A stretch of DNA of 60,279 nt from contig NZ_MDVC01000058.1 in assembly GCF_002777425.1 (NCBI RefSeq), forward strand, positions 1 through 60,279, given 5' to 3'. This document shows, piece after piece, positions 47,820-60,279 of the stretch. Below the pieces are notes generated by a model that made no database searches, was not told the origin of the DNA, and saw only the letters and a program-made list of their open reading frames with translations. This DNA comes from Snodgrassella alvi (GTDB taxonomy: Bacteria > Pseudomonadota > Gammaproteobacteria > Burkholderiales > Neisseriaceae). Within the stretch, counting starts at the first letter, position 1. Every line of letters begins with the position of its first letter. Position numbers and translations under genes: made by a program.

Positions 47820-48881
47820 ATGGCAGTGAATCAGATAACCGCCACAGCTCTGGTTGAACAACTGGGCGGACAATTGCGTGGTGATGATGTCATTATTACC
47901 AGCATAACCTCATTGCAACAGGCGCAGGCGCATGATATCAGCTTCCTGAGTAATCCTCGCCTGCGTGCTGAAGCCATTGCCAGCCATGCTGGTGTATTAA
48001 TTGTTACCGAAAAATCTGCTGAAGTTTTAGCTGGCCGTTCCCTAATTATCACCGACGATCCCTATCTTTACTTTGCGCGTGTTGCGCGTCTGTTTCATCC
48101 ACGCCCGCAGTCCAAAGCAAGTATCCATCCCAGTGCAGTTATTGCTCCAACAGCACAAATTGCAGCCAGTTGTGAAATTGGTGCCCATGTAGTTATTGGA
48201 GAGCACTGTGTCATTGGTGAAAACACGCGTATTCTGGCTGGTACAGTCATTGAAGAAAACTGTACATTAGGCAATGATTGTATTATTCATGCCAACGTAA
48301 CCATTTATCATGGCTGCCAGCTGGGTAACCGGGTAGAGCTACATTCCGGTTGTGTTATTGGTGCCGATGGGTTTGGTTTTGCCTGGGACAAACAGAAAAA
48401 CGAGTGGTTTAAAATTGTTCAGACCGGCTGCGTAGTTCTGGGCGATGATGTTGAAATCGGAGCCAATACCACAATTGACCGCGGTGCTATTGAAAACACC
48501 GTTATTGAAAACGATGCCAAAATTGATAATCAGGTGATGATTGGACATAACGGCAAAATCGGTGCTCATGTAGCTATTGTGGCCTGCACCGGCATTGCCG
48601 GTAGCACAGAAGTGGGCGCTTATTCCGTTATTGGTGGCGCAGCGATGATTGGCGGTCATTTAAACATACCGCCAAAAACAACCATCGGCGCTGCTACTGC
48701 CGTGAGTCACAGTATCAAGGAAAGTGGCCATTACGCTTCTATATTCCCATTACAAAAACACAGTGACTGGGTAAAGAATGCGGCACATATTCGTCATTTA
48801 CACGAAATGCACCAGAAAATAAAAGCATTGGAACACAAATTAGCCGAGTTGAACGGCAATTCATCAAACCAACAGGATTAA
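47820..48881 (+). CDS. lpxD: UDP-3-O-(3-hydroxyacyl)glucosamine N-acyltransferase
   Basis: Third step of lipid A synthesis. It has 353 residues. An N-terminal uridine-binding domain (up to about 100) is followed by a left-handed beta-helix with hexapeptide repeats such as [20 protein letters not shown]. The catalytic His is in the [20 protein letters not shown] stretch. A C-terminal helix ([17 protein letters not shown]) packs the trimer. It lies 9 nt after skp and 4 nt before fabZ. Confidence 0.97.
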   Translation: MAVNQITATALVEQLGGQLRGDDVIITSITSLQQAQAHDISFLSNPRLRAEAIASHAGVLIVTEKSAEVLAGRSLIITDDPYLYFARVARLFHPRPQSKASIHPSAVIAPTAQIAASCEIGAHVVIGEHCVIGENTRILAGTVIEENCTLGNDCIIHANVTIYHGCQLGNRVELHSGCVIGADGFGFAWDKQKNEWFKIVQTGCVVLGDDVEIGANTTIDRGAIENTVIENDAKIDNQVMIGHNGKIGAHVAIVACTGIAGSTEVGAYSVIGGAAMIGGHLNIPPKTTIGAATAVSHSIKESGHYASIFPLQKHSDWVKNAAHIRHLHEMHQKIKALEHKLAELNGNSSNQQD

Positions 48882-48885
48882 AGCA

Positions 48886-49344
48886 ATGGATTGGTCTTTA
48901 CCTCTAGACGTTCGTACCTTACAAAAATTATTGCCTCACCGCTATCCATTTTTACTGATTGACCGTGTTACCGCTTACGATAGCGAAGCCATGACGCTGA
49001 GTGCAATCAAAAATGTAACCACTAATGAACCCTTTTTTCTGGGGCATTTTCCCGATTTTCCAGTTATGCCCGGCGTTCTGATTATCGAAGCCATGGCACA
49101 GGCTTGTGGCACACTGGCCATTCTTAGCCATGGTGGCCGTGACGATGATGAAATTTATTTCTTCGTGGGTATTGATAACGCCCGTTTCAAACGTCAGGTT
49201 ATACCAGGTGATCAGCTTAGATTTGAAGTAAAATTATTGGCAAACAAACGCGATATCGGCAAATTCAAAGCTACTGCATGGGTAGAAAATCAGATTGCAG
49301 CTGAGGCCGAAATCATGTGTGCCAAACGCAAGGTAGACAAGTAA
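48886..49344 (+). CDS. fabZ: 3-hydroxyacyl-[acyl-carrier-protein] dehydratase FabZ
   Basis: Hot-dog fold dehydratase of fatty acid elongation, 152 residues. [14 protein letters not shown] opens the protein, and the catalytic His and Glu are in [23 protein letters not shown]. Its place between lpxD and lpxA reflects shared use of the 3-hydroxyacyl-ACP pool by fatty acid and lipid A synthesis. Confidence 0.97.
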   Translation: MDWSLPLDVRTLQKLLPHRYPFLLIDRVTAYDSEAMTLSAIKNVTTNEPFFLGHFPDFPVMPGVLIIEAMAQACGTLAILSHGGRDDDEIYFFVGIDNARFKRQVIPGDQLRFEVKLLANKRDIGKFKATAWVENQIAAEAEIMCAKRKVDK

Positions 49345-49376
49345 AGGCTACCCATAGCCACACAATACAATAGATT

Positions 49377-49406
49377 AAGTGCATAAGTGCATAAGTGCAT
49401 AAGTGC
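49377..49406. repeat. Tandem 8-bp repeat (GCATAAGT) between fabZ and lpxA
   Basis: GCATAAGT is present three times in tandem (49381-49404) and is preceded by AAGT and followed by GCAC, partial units. It lies 67-90 nt upstream of lpxA. Unit number could change by slippage. Confidence 0.9.
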
Positions 49407-49470
49407 ACAACTGAAATATTAATCACATATGATTAAACTGGTCGTTAAACCACGACTGTAGGAAATATAC

Positions 49471-50247
49471 ATGACGCAGATTCACCCCACAGCCATTATT
49501 GATCCCAAAGCCGAACTCGATAGTAGCGTATCTGTGGGTGCTTATACCGTAATTGGTGCCAATGTGCAGATTGGTGCCGATACCGATATCGGATCGCATG
49601 TTGTTATAGATGGGCATACCACTATTGGAACAGGCAACCGGATTTTTCAGTTTGCTTCACTGGGGGCAATTCCACAGGACAAAAAATACCGTGGCGAACC
49701 TACCAGACTGATTATTGGTAACAACAACACCATCCGAGAATTTACCACCTTCAATACCGGTACCGTTACCGGTATTGGTGAAACCCGTGTAGGTAACAAT
49801 AACTGGATCATGGCTTACGTTCATCTGGCTCATGATTGTGTTGTTGGCAACCATACAGTCTTTGCCAACAATGCATCCCTTGCCGGACATGTTGTCGTTG
49901 GTGATTATGTAATACTGGGCGGTTTCTCACTGGTACACCAATTTTGTAATATTGGCGACTATGCCATGACCGCATTCGCTGCTGGCGTACACAAAGATGT
50001 TCCGCCTTATGTAATGGCCGCCGGTTATCGCGCCGAACCTGCCGGGCTTAATACCGAAGGCTTACGCCGCCATAACTTTACAGCAGAACAAATTGCCAAC
50101 ATCAAACGCCTGTATAAAATACTTTATCGGCAGGGATTAAGTTATGCTGATGCCAAAGCCAGAATTATTGCAGAAGCAGATTCAGCCCCCGAATTACACG
50201 TGTTCAAAGAATTTTTTACCCACTCTACACGTGGCGTAATCCGCTAG
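49471..50247 (+). CDS. lpxA: Acyl-ACP--UDP-N-acetylglucosamine O-acyltransferase
   Basis: First step of lipid A synthesis, a trimeric left-handed beta-helix enzyme of 258 residues. It begins [20 protein letters not shown], with hexapeptide repeats through about residue 185. The catalytic His lies in [13 protein letters not shown]. The C-terminal helical part ends [12 protein letters not shown]. It is separated from fabZ by 126 nt containing an octamer repeat, a wider gap than elsewhere in the operon. lpxB is not in the window downstream, unlike in many relatives. Confidence 0.97.
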   Translation: MTQIHPTAIIDPKAELDSSVSVGAYTVIGANVQIGADTDIGSHVVIDGHTTIGTGNRIFQFASLGAIPQDKKYRGEPTRLIIGNNNTIREFTTFNTGTVTGIGETRVGNNNWIMAYVHLAHDCVVGNHTVFANNASLAGHVVVGDYVILGGFSLVHQFCNIGDYAMTAFAAGVHKDVPPYVMAAGYRAEPAGLNTEGLRRHNFTAEQIANIKRLYKILYRQGLSYADAKARIIAEADSAPELHVFKEFFTHSTRGVIR

Positions 50248-50257
50248 AACAGGCCAA

Positions 50258-50302
50258 ATAAAACAGGTAGATTGGCCAGAAGTTAATCTATCTGTTTTAT
50301 CT
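50258..50302 (+). terminator. Terminator after lpxA
   Basis: ATAAAACAGGTAGATT pairs with AATCTATCTGTTTTAT over 16 bp with one wobble. It marks the end of the long envelope gene block. Confidence 0.8.
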
Positions 50303-50642
50303 ATACAACCAGACTTCAATCAGACAAATATATTCTTCAGTATCAAATCAAGTTCAAAACTGAGCGCAAAAACATCCTATTATTTATATAGGTATATCTG
50401 AAACAATAATTTATATTCAAAATCATATATCCAGATCATTTTCTCGGCAGAATATTTCTATTATTTTATTATAGTAAAATCTATTGAAACTAAACGTGCC
50501 TCTGAAAATTTAAAAGTAATTACAGCGTGGTTTGTCCCAACAAGTATCACCATATAAATAACATCTACAGTATCCAGTTGCACCATATCAATCCTGCACA
50601 GTATAATTAAATGGTAAAATGTTAATAACAAAGGAAAAATGA
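50303..50642. other. AT-rich intergenic region
   Basis: No gene seen. Stops are frequent in all frames, and I find no convincing promoter apart from A/T-rich hexamers. Confidence 0.5.
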
Positions 50643-50945
50643 ATGCTTCAATTCATAGCAAATATACTTGAGGAAATACTGGATATAATCCTTTCAATAT
50701 TTTTACTGAGAAAATACAGGGAAGAAAAACAACTTCCACAACAGCCCATAGAGAAAGATGTTTATAACCACATCATATACTATTGGATTATTCCGACACT
50801 AATAGCAGGCATAGGTGTCATTATTTATATAATATTAACTTACTTCTTCCATGCTCAACTAAAAACAGTACTCTGCATATTATTAATATATTTTAGCGTA
50901 AGTATATATTTATATTTTAAAAGTGAAAAATGGTTTGACTGTTAA
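50643..50945 (+). CDS. Small membrane protein, unknown function
   Basis: A 100-residue protein with an N-terminal hydrophobic helix (about 1-22), a charged stretch KYREEKQLPQQPIEKD, and two further predicted helices (about 47-67 and 74-93). The start at 50643 is preceded by AAAGGA at 50630-50634. No family recognised. It is AT-rich like its surroundings. It could be a genuine small inner-membrane protein or a young or decaying gene. Confidence 0.55.
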   Translation: MLQFIANILEEILDIILSIFLLRKYREEKQLPQQPIEKDVYNHIIYYWIIPTLIAGIGVIIYIILTYFFHAQLKTVLCILLIYFSVSIYLYFKSEKWFDC

Positions 50946-51113
50946 ATATAGATTTAAGCAGACAAGAGCAACTCTCAAAATTACATTTGTATATTTAACT
51001 TAATCTGAAGTCATCCTATCCAAGTAACTCAAATCAGCATATTAATGTAATTTAGCGCCCATCTGAATAATAAATGGGGTACACAAAATATCATCTTTTA
51101 TCAAACTGATTTG

Positions 51114-51142
51114 AAAAACGGACTTTCTCCTTAAGAAAGCCC
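51114..51142 (-). terminator. Terminator of tonB-exbB-exbD
   Basis: On the minus strand, GGGCTTTCT and AGAAAGTCC form a 9-bp stem (one wobble) around TAAGG, followed by GTTTTTC, about 70 nt after exbD. Confidence 0.75.
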
Positions 51143-51214
51143 ATTAATATAGTCACGCTAGAAAGTATAGAGGCAAAGTAAACTTTAACAGTCTAAATCA
51201 TCAATTAGCTCTTC

Positions 51215-51631
51215 TCACTTATCTTGCGTAACAAAGCCCACTTTCACCAGGCCAGCATTCCGGGCCGCTGCCAAAACCTGCGCAACATAATCATAAGCAA
51301 CGTGTTTATCAGCAGCAATGGCCAGTACCACATCTGGATCAGCCTGTGCTTTCAGATGTAAATCATTCTGCAATTGTGCCAGCGAAAGAGTCTGATCACC
51401 TAATTTATATTGCCCGTCAGCCCCGATAGATAAACGTAATGGCGATTTAGGTTCCGCCTGTTGTGCAGGATTGGCAGTAGTAGGCAAAGTTAATGGAATA
51501 GAGTGAGTTAATACCGGCATCGTAATCATAAACACAATCAACAATACCAGCATTACATCAACCAGCGGCGTCACATTAATATCTGCTGATTCATGAACCT
51601 CATCATCACTGAAATGACCAAATGCCATCAT
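51215..51631 (-). CDS. exbD: Biopolymer transport protein ExbD
   Basis: A 138-residue inner-membrane subunit of the TonB energy-transducing motor. A short cytoplasmic N-terminus (DDEVHESADINVTPLVD) leads into a single helix VMLVLLIVFMITMPVLTHS with the proton-path Asp just before it, then a periplasmic domain. It begins 1 nt after the exbB stop, so it is co-translated with exbB. Confidence 0.96.
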   Translation of the reverse strand: MMAFGHFSDDEVHESADINVTPLVDVMLVLLIVFMITMPVLTHSIPLTLPTTANPAQQAEPKSPLRLSIGADGQYKLGDQTLSLAQLQNDLHLKAQADPDVVLAIAADKHVAYDYVAQVLAAARNAGLVKVGFVTQDK

Positions 51632-52297
51632 TTAATCCCTATTATTCAATAACTGTGCATGTAAATCATGAGCAAAGCCATCAAGATCGCGACTTAAATT
51701 TTTCTTACTGCGTACCAAACCGTTATAAAACAACAATGCCGGAATAGCAGCAAATAAACCAATGGCTGTGGAAACCAATGCCTCACCAATTGGGCCAGCA
51801 ACTGCAGCAATACTCATCTGCCCACTATGGCCAATATTAATTAAAGCATGATAAATACCCCACACAGTACCAAACAGACCAATAAATGGCGCACTCGAAC
51901 TGATTGAAGCCAGTACAGTCAATCCGCTTTCATAGCGGCGCATAACCTGTTCCATACTATTGCGAATCTGGCTTGTGAGATACTGATTGAAAGGCATCGC
52001 TGCGGCCAATGAATGATTAGCTTTATCATGATAAAGCTTACTGGCATGCAAAGCATCACGTGTCAATAAAGCTACTGGCGACTGGTTATCTGCCAGCTCA
52101 TGCTGCAACTGAGCCAGATTCTCAGCAGTGGCAAAACAACTTAATGCAGCGCGATTATCACGTTTAGCGCACCATAAACTCCAGCAGCGCACTAACGCAA
52201 TAATCCAGGTCATAATGCTCATCAAGACAAGAATGGCTAAAACCGTCAGCAAAATCCAGCCACTCTGGGCATAAATTGAAGCAATATTACCGTCCAT
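51632..52297 (-). CDS. exbB: Biopolymer transport protein ExbB
   Basis: A 221-residue MotA/TolQ/ExbB family proton channel subunit with three helices. A first helix lies near 15-37, and the paired helices near the C-terminus carry the signatures SSAPFIGLFGTVWGIYHAL and GPIGEALVSTAIGLFAAIPALLFYN. The ATG at 52297 has GAAGG upstream; an in-frame TTG at 52324 would add nine residues without better support. It lies 78 nt after tonB. Confidence 0.96.
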   Translation of the reverse strand: MDGNIASIYAQSGWILLTVLAILVLMSIMTWIIALVRCWSLWCAKRDNRAALSCFATAENLAQLQHELADNQSPVALLTRDALHASKLYHDKANHSLAAAMPFNQYLTSQIRNSMEQVMRRYESGLTVLASISSSAPFIGLFGTVWGIYHALINIGHSGQMSIAAVAGPIGEALVSTAIGLFAAIPALLFYNGLVRSKKNLSRDLDGFAHDLHAQLLNNRD

Positions 52298-52375
52298 AAG
52301 AATAATTACCTTCAAAGTTAACAATGATTTAATTAAATCATTTCAAAATACAAAATTACATTACCATTATTGCTA

Positions 52376-53140
52376 TCAATTAGATATTCTAAAAACCACA
52401 TCAAAATGATATTTGTATGGAATCGGCATCCCGCCACGGGTAGCAGGCTTGAAACGATACCTCAATACCGCCTGCTTAGCTGAGCGGTCAAGACGGCTAT
52501 AACCACTGCTTTTACTTATCACTACATCCTGTGCTTGACCATCTGCTGATACCGAAACAGTTAACCCTACAACGCCTTCTTCCCCATTACTCTTTGAATC
52601 AGCAGGATAAACCGGTTTTAATGCTGCCAGAAAACCACCCTGATATTCTTTTGGTACTACCAAACTGCCGCCAGCCTGATCCCCGCTACTTTTACCATTT
52701 GCAGATGTAGCTTCAGATTTTTCACTAGTATTTGCAGACGTTGGGCTCGAGACATTATTTACAGGTACAGGCGCTATTGGAGCAGTTTTTTCTACTGCTG
52801 GCGTTAATCTTGATTCATCCGCTTTCGGTGGAATAACCTTAAATTGACTTTCTGTCTTGGGCGCAACCACAGGCTTGATCAGTGATTTCTCGGGCATCAT
52901 TTTTTTAGCCGGTGCTTTCACCGATTGCTTATGCACAACAGATTGCTGCGATTGTGGCTTGGAGGGAGCATCATCGACTGCCTGATTTGAACTCATGCCC
53001 AAATCAACAAAATTAAGTGTTTGCAGATTAATATCAATTTCTTGTTGTGCATGAACAGCCATTATTGCCCAAAATAGAACAGCATGCATTCCCAGTACGA
53101 GAACAACAATTAAAAAATTGACTTTACGTTGGTTTTCCAT
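52376..53140 (-). CDS. tonB: Energy transducer TonB
   Basis: A 254-residue protein anchored in the inner membrane that transmits energy to TonB-dependent outer-membrane receptors. The N-terminal helix VNFLIVVLVLGMHAVLFWAIM includes the conserved His that interacts with ExbB. A Lys/Pro/Ser-rich periplasm-spanning region covers about 55-165. The C-terminal TonB domain reads GVVGLTVSVSADGQAQDVVI, ending FKPATRGGMPIPYKYHFDVVFRI. It is the first gene of tonB-exbB-exbD, the Neisseria order, and is preceded by a Fur-box-like site. Confidence 0.96.
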   Translation of the reverse strand: MENQRKVNFLIVVLVLGMHAVLFWAIMAVHAQQEIDINLQTLNFVDLGMSSNQAVDDAPSKPQSQQSVVHKQSVKAPAKKMMPEKSLIKPVVAPKTESQFKVIPPKADESRLTPAVEKTAPIAPVPVNNVSSPTSANTSEKSEATSANGKSSGDQAGGSLVVPKEYQGGFLAALKPVYPADSKSNGEEGVVGLTVSVSADGQAQDVVISKSSGYSRLDRSAKQAVLRYRFKPATRGGMPIPYKYHFDVVFRISN

Positions 53141-53151
53141 ATTTTTGCCAT

Positions 53152-53170
53152 GATAATAGAAACCATTATT
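53152..53170 (-). promoter_or_regulatory. Fur-box-like operator upstream of tonB
   Basis: The 19 bases at 53152-53170 (GATAATAGAAACCATTATT) match the classic Fur consensus at 14 of 19 positions by my count. They lie 12 nt upstream of the tonB start. Iron-repressed control of tonB-exbBD by Fur is well established in relatives; occupancy here is inferred. Confidence 0.65.
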
Positions 53171-53466
53171 ATTTGCAATATAACTAAATACTAAAATCTT
53201 AAGACCGCCCTAACTGGGCCAAACTAAACAATTTACAAACTTATTAAAGCTTAAGTAAACTAGATTTTGAATCTAACTTATACATAGCAAAGCCATATTC
53301 AAGCATATTCCATCGCCTGACTATGTTTGAATTCTCAGTTATTAAAAAATTAGATATTTGATAAATATAAATTATATTGCTAAAGTTATAAGGCGCAGCT
53401 ATTGCATATTCAACACCAATAACATTGTTTGGATAAATAATTAATTATGAATAACAGGAGAGACAC
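53171..53466. other. AT-rich divergent intergenic region
   Basis: Contains the upstream regions of tonB and of the secreted protein gene. No gene seen. AGGAG at 53457-53461 is the ribosome site of the latter. Confidence 0.5.
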
Positions 53467-54198
53467 ATGAAAAAACAAATCATGGCAATCATGACAGCTT
53501 TTGCTGCTGCTCAGGCATTGGCAGCAACACCTACATTAAATTGGAGTATTCCAACTTCCAGCGTGATACAAAATATCACCTTTGCTATTACCATCAATCA
53601 GGCGGCACCCGTAGATGAATTTTATTTTGCCAATCAATTTGGCTTTACCGGAGGCGGAGGAATAGGCTATACCGGTATCCAGCCTACTACTAATGCCAGA
53701 GATGGTTCACGTCAATTCATGGTTTTATTCAGCAGCTTTCGTAAAGACACCATTGCCAGACACCCTAATTGCAAAGGTGGTGCAGATGGAGCCAGAAGTG
53801 GTGCAACCTGTCGCAAATATATACCAGGAGAGCTGGGCGACACCTTTACTTTTAGAGTACAAAAAGATGGCAATCTATTGATGGGCACCGTTACTAATAA
53901 GACTACCGGCCGTCGAGATATCATTGGGCAATGGGAAGTTAGCCCATCTGCCGGCAATCTGGCTAATAAACAAATATCGTGGATTGAAAATTACAAAATG
54001 AATAATCCATCATTCCATCTGACTTGCGACAAAAAAGGTTGGCCTTACTATGAAATTAAATTTTTGCCACCTACCGCCAACAACGACACCATCAAAGGTA
54101 CTATTTCCACCCTATCCGGCGGTTCACAGGCCTGTCCAGGTGCCATTACCTGGCAACATGATGAAAGTGGAACATTAGTAAAAGGTGGCTATAAATAA
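53467..54198 (+). CDS. Secreted protein with DUF3472-like domain
   Basis: A 243-residue protein with a clear signal peptide MKKQIMAIMTAFAAAQALA. The mature part has a beta-rich pattern, including EFYFANQFGFTGGGGIGYTG, RQFMVLFSSFRKDTIARHP and YIPGELGDTFTFRVQKDGN, followed by GQWEV. This resembles DUF3472-type carbohydrate-associated beta-sandwich proteins. Four Cys in the mature part (NCKGG, ATCRK, LTCDK, QACPG) may form two disulfides, consistent with periplasmic or extracellular location. It is a single gene with its own ribosome site and terminator. Function unknown; family assignment is by pattern only. Confidence 0.8.
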   Translation: MKKQIMAIMTAFAAAQALAATPTLNWSIPTSSVIQNITFAITINQAAPVDEFYFANQFGFTGGGGIGYTGIQPTTNARDGSRQFMVLFSSFRKDTIARHPNCKGGADGARSGATCRKYIPGELGDTFTFRVQKDGNLLMGTVTNKTTGRRDIIGQWEVSPSAGNLANKQISWIENYKMNNPSFHLTCDKKGWPYYEIKFLPPTANNDTIKGTISTLSGGSQACPGAITWQHDESGTLVKGGYK

Positions 54199-54218
54199 CA
54201 TTCACGACTCAGCAACCT

Positions 54219-54246
54219 AAAAAGCACGCGTGAAAGCGTGCTTTTT
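54219..54246 (+). terminator. Terminator after the DUF3472-like gene
   Basis: AAAAAGCACGC and GCGTGCTTTTT are perfect 11-bp arms around GTGAAA. Confidence 0.93.
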
Positions 54247-54347
54247 AATTATTTAATTTATCAGTACACGTAGTCTTATTCAGAACCATAATTACAGTCA
54301 AAAGAAAGTATTGAATCAAGGGAAATAATATAAAATTGAATTTGCAC

Positions 54348-54575
54348 TTAAAAATTATTTATAACCATAAAGATAACGATACAAATACAAATTAGGGCAG
54401 CTAATATCCCCATTTCCCAAAGCAGCCCAATATAGAAACCACTCATTGCAGAAACGACAATACCAAATAAAACTTTATTTCTTTATTTAAAGTGCGACTG
54501 ATACAGAAAAGCCGAAAAACCGATACTAAATGGAGTCAAAAGCAGCCGGTAATGACTGTGGCGAAAGAAAAAGCG
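54348..54575 (-). pseudogene. Remnant of a small membrane protein gene
   Basis: One minus-strand frame reads FFRHSHYRLLLTPFSIGFSA, then FLYQSHFK, stop, RNKVLFGIVVSAMSGFYIGL, then LWEMGILAALICICIVIFMV and INNF before a stop at 54348. The protein-like hydrophobic pattern continues on both sides of an internal TAA. This suggests a gene broken by a nonsense change, or a short real ORF after it. Family unknown. Confidence 0.4.
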
Positions 54576-54670
54576 CGAAGATAAAAGGCAAAGGGGGTAA
54601 AAAGTGCTAAAAATAAAATCTTAAAAAACAGTCATATGATGAAATAATGAAAAATAAAAGGGGGAAGTAG

Positions 54671-54699
54671 TTGACATGATTTTGAGTGAGGCGTATAGT
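54671..54699 (+). promoter_or_regulatory. rRNA operon promoter
   Basis: Consensus TTGACA (54671-54676) and TATAGT (54694-54699) with 17-nt spacing, about 225 nt upstream of 16S. AT-rich DNA with A-tracts precedes it and may act as an UP element. Confidence 0.9.
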
Positions 54700-54769
54700 T
54701 CGCTTTCTTCGCTGATGACGCGACACGAAACGAACTAAACAGTTTAAAGTAGAACGCAGTCGAAAGCAA

Positions 54770-54781
54770 CGCTCTTTAACA
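54770..54781 (+). promoter_or_regulatory. boxA antitermination site, 16S leader
   Basis: CGCTCTTTAACA matches the rrn boxA consensus TGCTCTTTAACA in all but the first base. It loads the Nus antitermination complex. Confidence 0.85.
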
Positions 54782-54784
54782 GAA

Positions 54785-54819
54785 CAGATTACCGATAAGT
54801 GTGAGTGCGGATGAGCCTC
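54785..54819 (+). other. 16S precursor processing stem, 5-prime strand
   Basis: Complementary, with a few mismatches, to 56476-56510 after 16S. Together they form the long stem cut by RNase III to release pre-16S. Confidence 0.8.
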
Positions 54820-54923
54820 ACACTGATTCAGAGAGACGAGATATATAGACATATACTTGTCAATAACTTTGAAGCAGACCAGTGATTTCGGAGGGGACTT
54901 CGAGATTGCAACAAGCTAAGATT

Positions 54924-56465
<1,542 letters not shown>

Positions 56466-56475
56466 GAGAAAAGAA

Positions 56476-56510
56476 GAGGCTGATTCGCATTCACACTTAT
56501 CGGTAAACTG
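56476..56510 (+). other. 16S precursor processing stem, 3-prime strand
   Basis: Pairs with 54785-54819 in the leader, closing the 16S processing stem. Confidence 0.8.
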
Positions 56511-56539
56511 AAAAGATGCGAGAAGAGACTGAATAAACT

Positions 56540-56616
<77 letters not shown>

Positions 56617-56631
56617 CATATTTAAGGACGC

Positions 56632-56707
56632 GGGGGCATAGCTCAGTTGGTAGAGCACCTGCTTTGCAAGCAGGGGGTCATCGGTTCGATCCCGTTTGCC
56701 TCCACCA
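56632..56707 (+). tRNA. tRNA-Ala (anticodon TGC)
   Basis: A 76-nt tRNA with anticodon loop CTTTGCAAG, T-loop GGTTCGATCC and encoded CCA. It is the second spacer tRNA, in the usual Ile-Ala order. Confidence 0.97.
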
Positions 56708-56815
56708 CGACTCTGTAGGAAGAGGGAAGTTAAATCAGGATACTTTGGAAATTAAAGGTAGTTTAGTCTGAGTACAGACGAAGCAGAAGCTAGCTTTAAT
56801 TTGCGAAGTAACGCA

Positions 56816-56827
56816 TCGATCTTTAAC
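56816..56827 (+). promoter_or_regulatory. boxA antitermination site, 23S leader
   Basis: CGATCTTTAACA resembles the boxA consensus and lies in the spacer before 23S, as in other bacteria. Confidence 0.7.
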
Positions 56828-57060
56828 AAATTGGAAAGCCGAAATCAACAAACAAAGATTGAGGCACAGGAATCGGAATCTGGAAACAGATGAAGAAGAA
56901 AGTGCTGAAAGAATTGGGTGATGATTGTATCGCTGAACAACGAAAACAAAAGGCGTTGTTCAGACAACCAAAGCAGTAAGCTTTATGAGAGTAAAGGCCT
57001 TAGTCATATTCACTAGTCAACGGTGGAGATGGCGAAGTCAAGAGGTTCTTGAAATGATAG

Positions 57061-59950
<2,890 letters not shown>

Positions 59951-60057
59951 ATCATTTGAAGGACTTCATACATGAGAGCATGTACAGAAGAAATGATAAA
60001 AGCTTACTGATGAATACACATCACCAAGATTAAGGCTTTCTGATTTGACAGTTTAAT

Positions 60058-60172
60058 GTCTGGCGGCCATAGCAGGTTGGTCCCACGCCTTCCCATCCCG
60101 AACAGGACCGTGAAACGACCTAGCGCCGATGATAGTATGGATGCCCATGTGAAAGTAGGACACCGCCAGACT
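60058..60172 (+). rRNA. 5S ribosomal RNA
   Basis: About 115 nt, starting GTCTGGCGGCCATAGC and ending CACCGCCAGAC, with the terminal helix formed by these ends. Exact ends are approximate. Confidence 0.95.
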
Positions 60173-60181
60173 CCCCATAAG

Positions 60182-60214
60182 AAGAACCCGGTTGAGAGAT
60201 CAGCCGGGTTTCTT
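60182..60214 (+). terminator. Terminator of the rRNA operon
   Basis: AACCCGGTTGA and TCAGCCGGGTT pair over 11 bp (one wobble) around GAGA, followed by TCTT, 10 nt after 5S. Confidence 0.9.
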
Positions 60215-60227
60215 GCTTTGGCTAAAG

Positions 60228-60260
60228 GCTAGAAGGCAATGAATATAGATGCCTGCTAGC
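60228..60260. repeat. Second inverted repeat after 5S
   Basis: GCTAGAAGGCA and TGCCTGCTAGC match as inverted repeats at 10 of 11 positions with an 11-nt loop. It may be a back-up terminator; the right side runs to the window edge. Confidence 0.45.
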
Positions 60261-60279
60261 AAAACATAACAGCAGCCTT

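Overview
The window looks like chromosomal DNA of a Neisseriaceae betaproteobacterium, most probably a Snodgrassella-type gut symbiont. The grounds are the 16S rRNA, the betaproteobacterial frr-uppS-cdsA-dxr-rseP-bamA-skp-lpxD-fabZ-lpxA run, an exact copy of a DNA-uptake-sequence dialect known from Neisseriaceae, and moderate GC genes separated by very AT-rich spacers. The genus is inference; no database was searched.

Left part (1-10 kb): a 1954-residue YadA-type trimeric autotransporter adhesin is followed on the same strand by three paralogous DUF2827 proteins. This is the most distinctive accessory locus in the window. The adhesin stalk is extremely Ser/Thr-rich and the DUF2827 proteins look like GT-B type sugar transferases, so a dedicated adhesin-modification system is a reasonable but untested idea.

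10-31 kb: mostly housekeeping genes in short units. They include a D-2-hydroxyacid dehydrogenase, FKBP isomerase, mnmE, orphan cysI convergent with a sulfate-binding lipoprotein, an MHS-family permease, grxC-secB divergent from ftsE-ftsX, aroG, and queF-yhhQ behind a preQ1-I riboswitch. prfB follows, with its programmed +1 frameshift, then a GT2 glycosyltransferase, purB, a dead VOC gene and a 56-residue conserved-looking protein. On the minus strand lies hisG - NYN/OST-HTH - hisD.

31-37 kb: a SCO lipoprotein, tRNA-Leu(CAA), a NERD protein and a nitroreductase. Next comes about 2.3 kb of gene graveyard holding a broken membrane protein gene and a broken DKNYY-type gene, and then 5-formyl-THF cyclo-ligase.

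37-50 kb: a long forward block rpsB-tsf-pyrH-frr-uppS-cdsA-dxr-rseP-bamA-skp-lpxD-fabZ-lpxA. It couples translation factors to undecaprenyl phosphate, phospholipid and isoprenoid synthesis, outer-membrane assembly and lipid A synthesis.

50-60 kb: a small membrane protein, tonB-exbB-exbD with a Fur-box-like operator, a secreted DUF3472-like protein, and a complete rRNA operon (16S - tRNA-Ile - tRNA-Ala - 23S - 5S) with promoter, boxA elements, RNase III stems and terminator.
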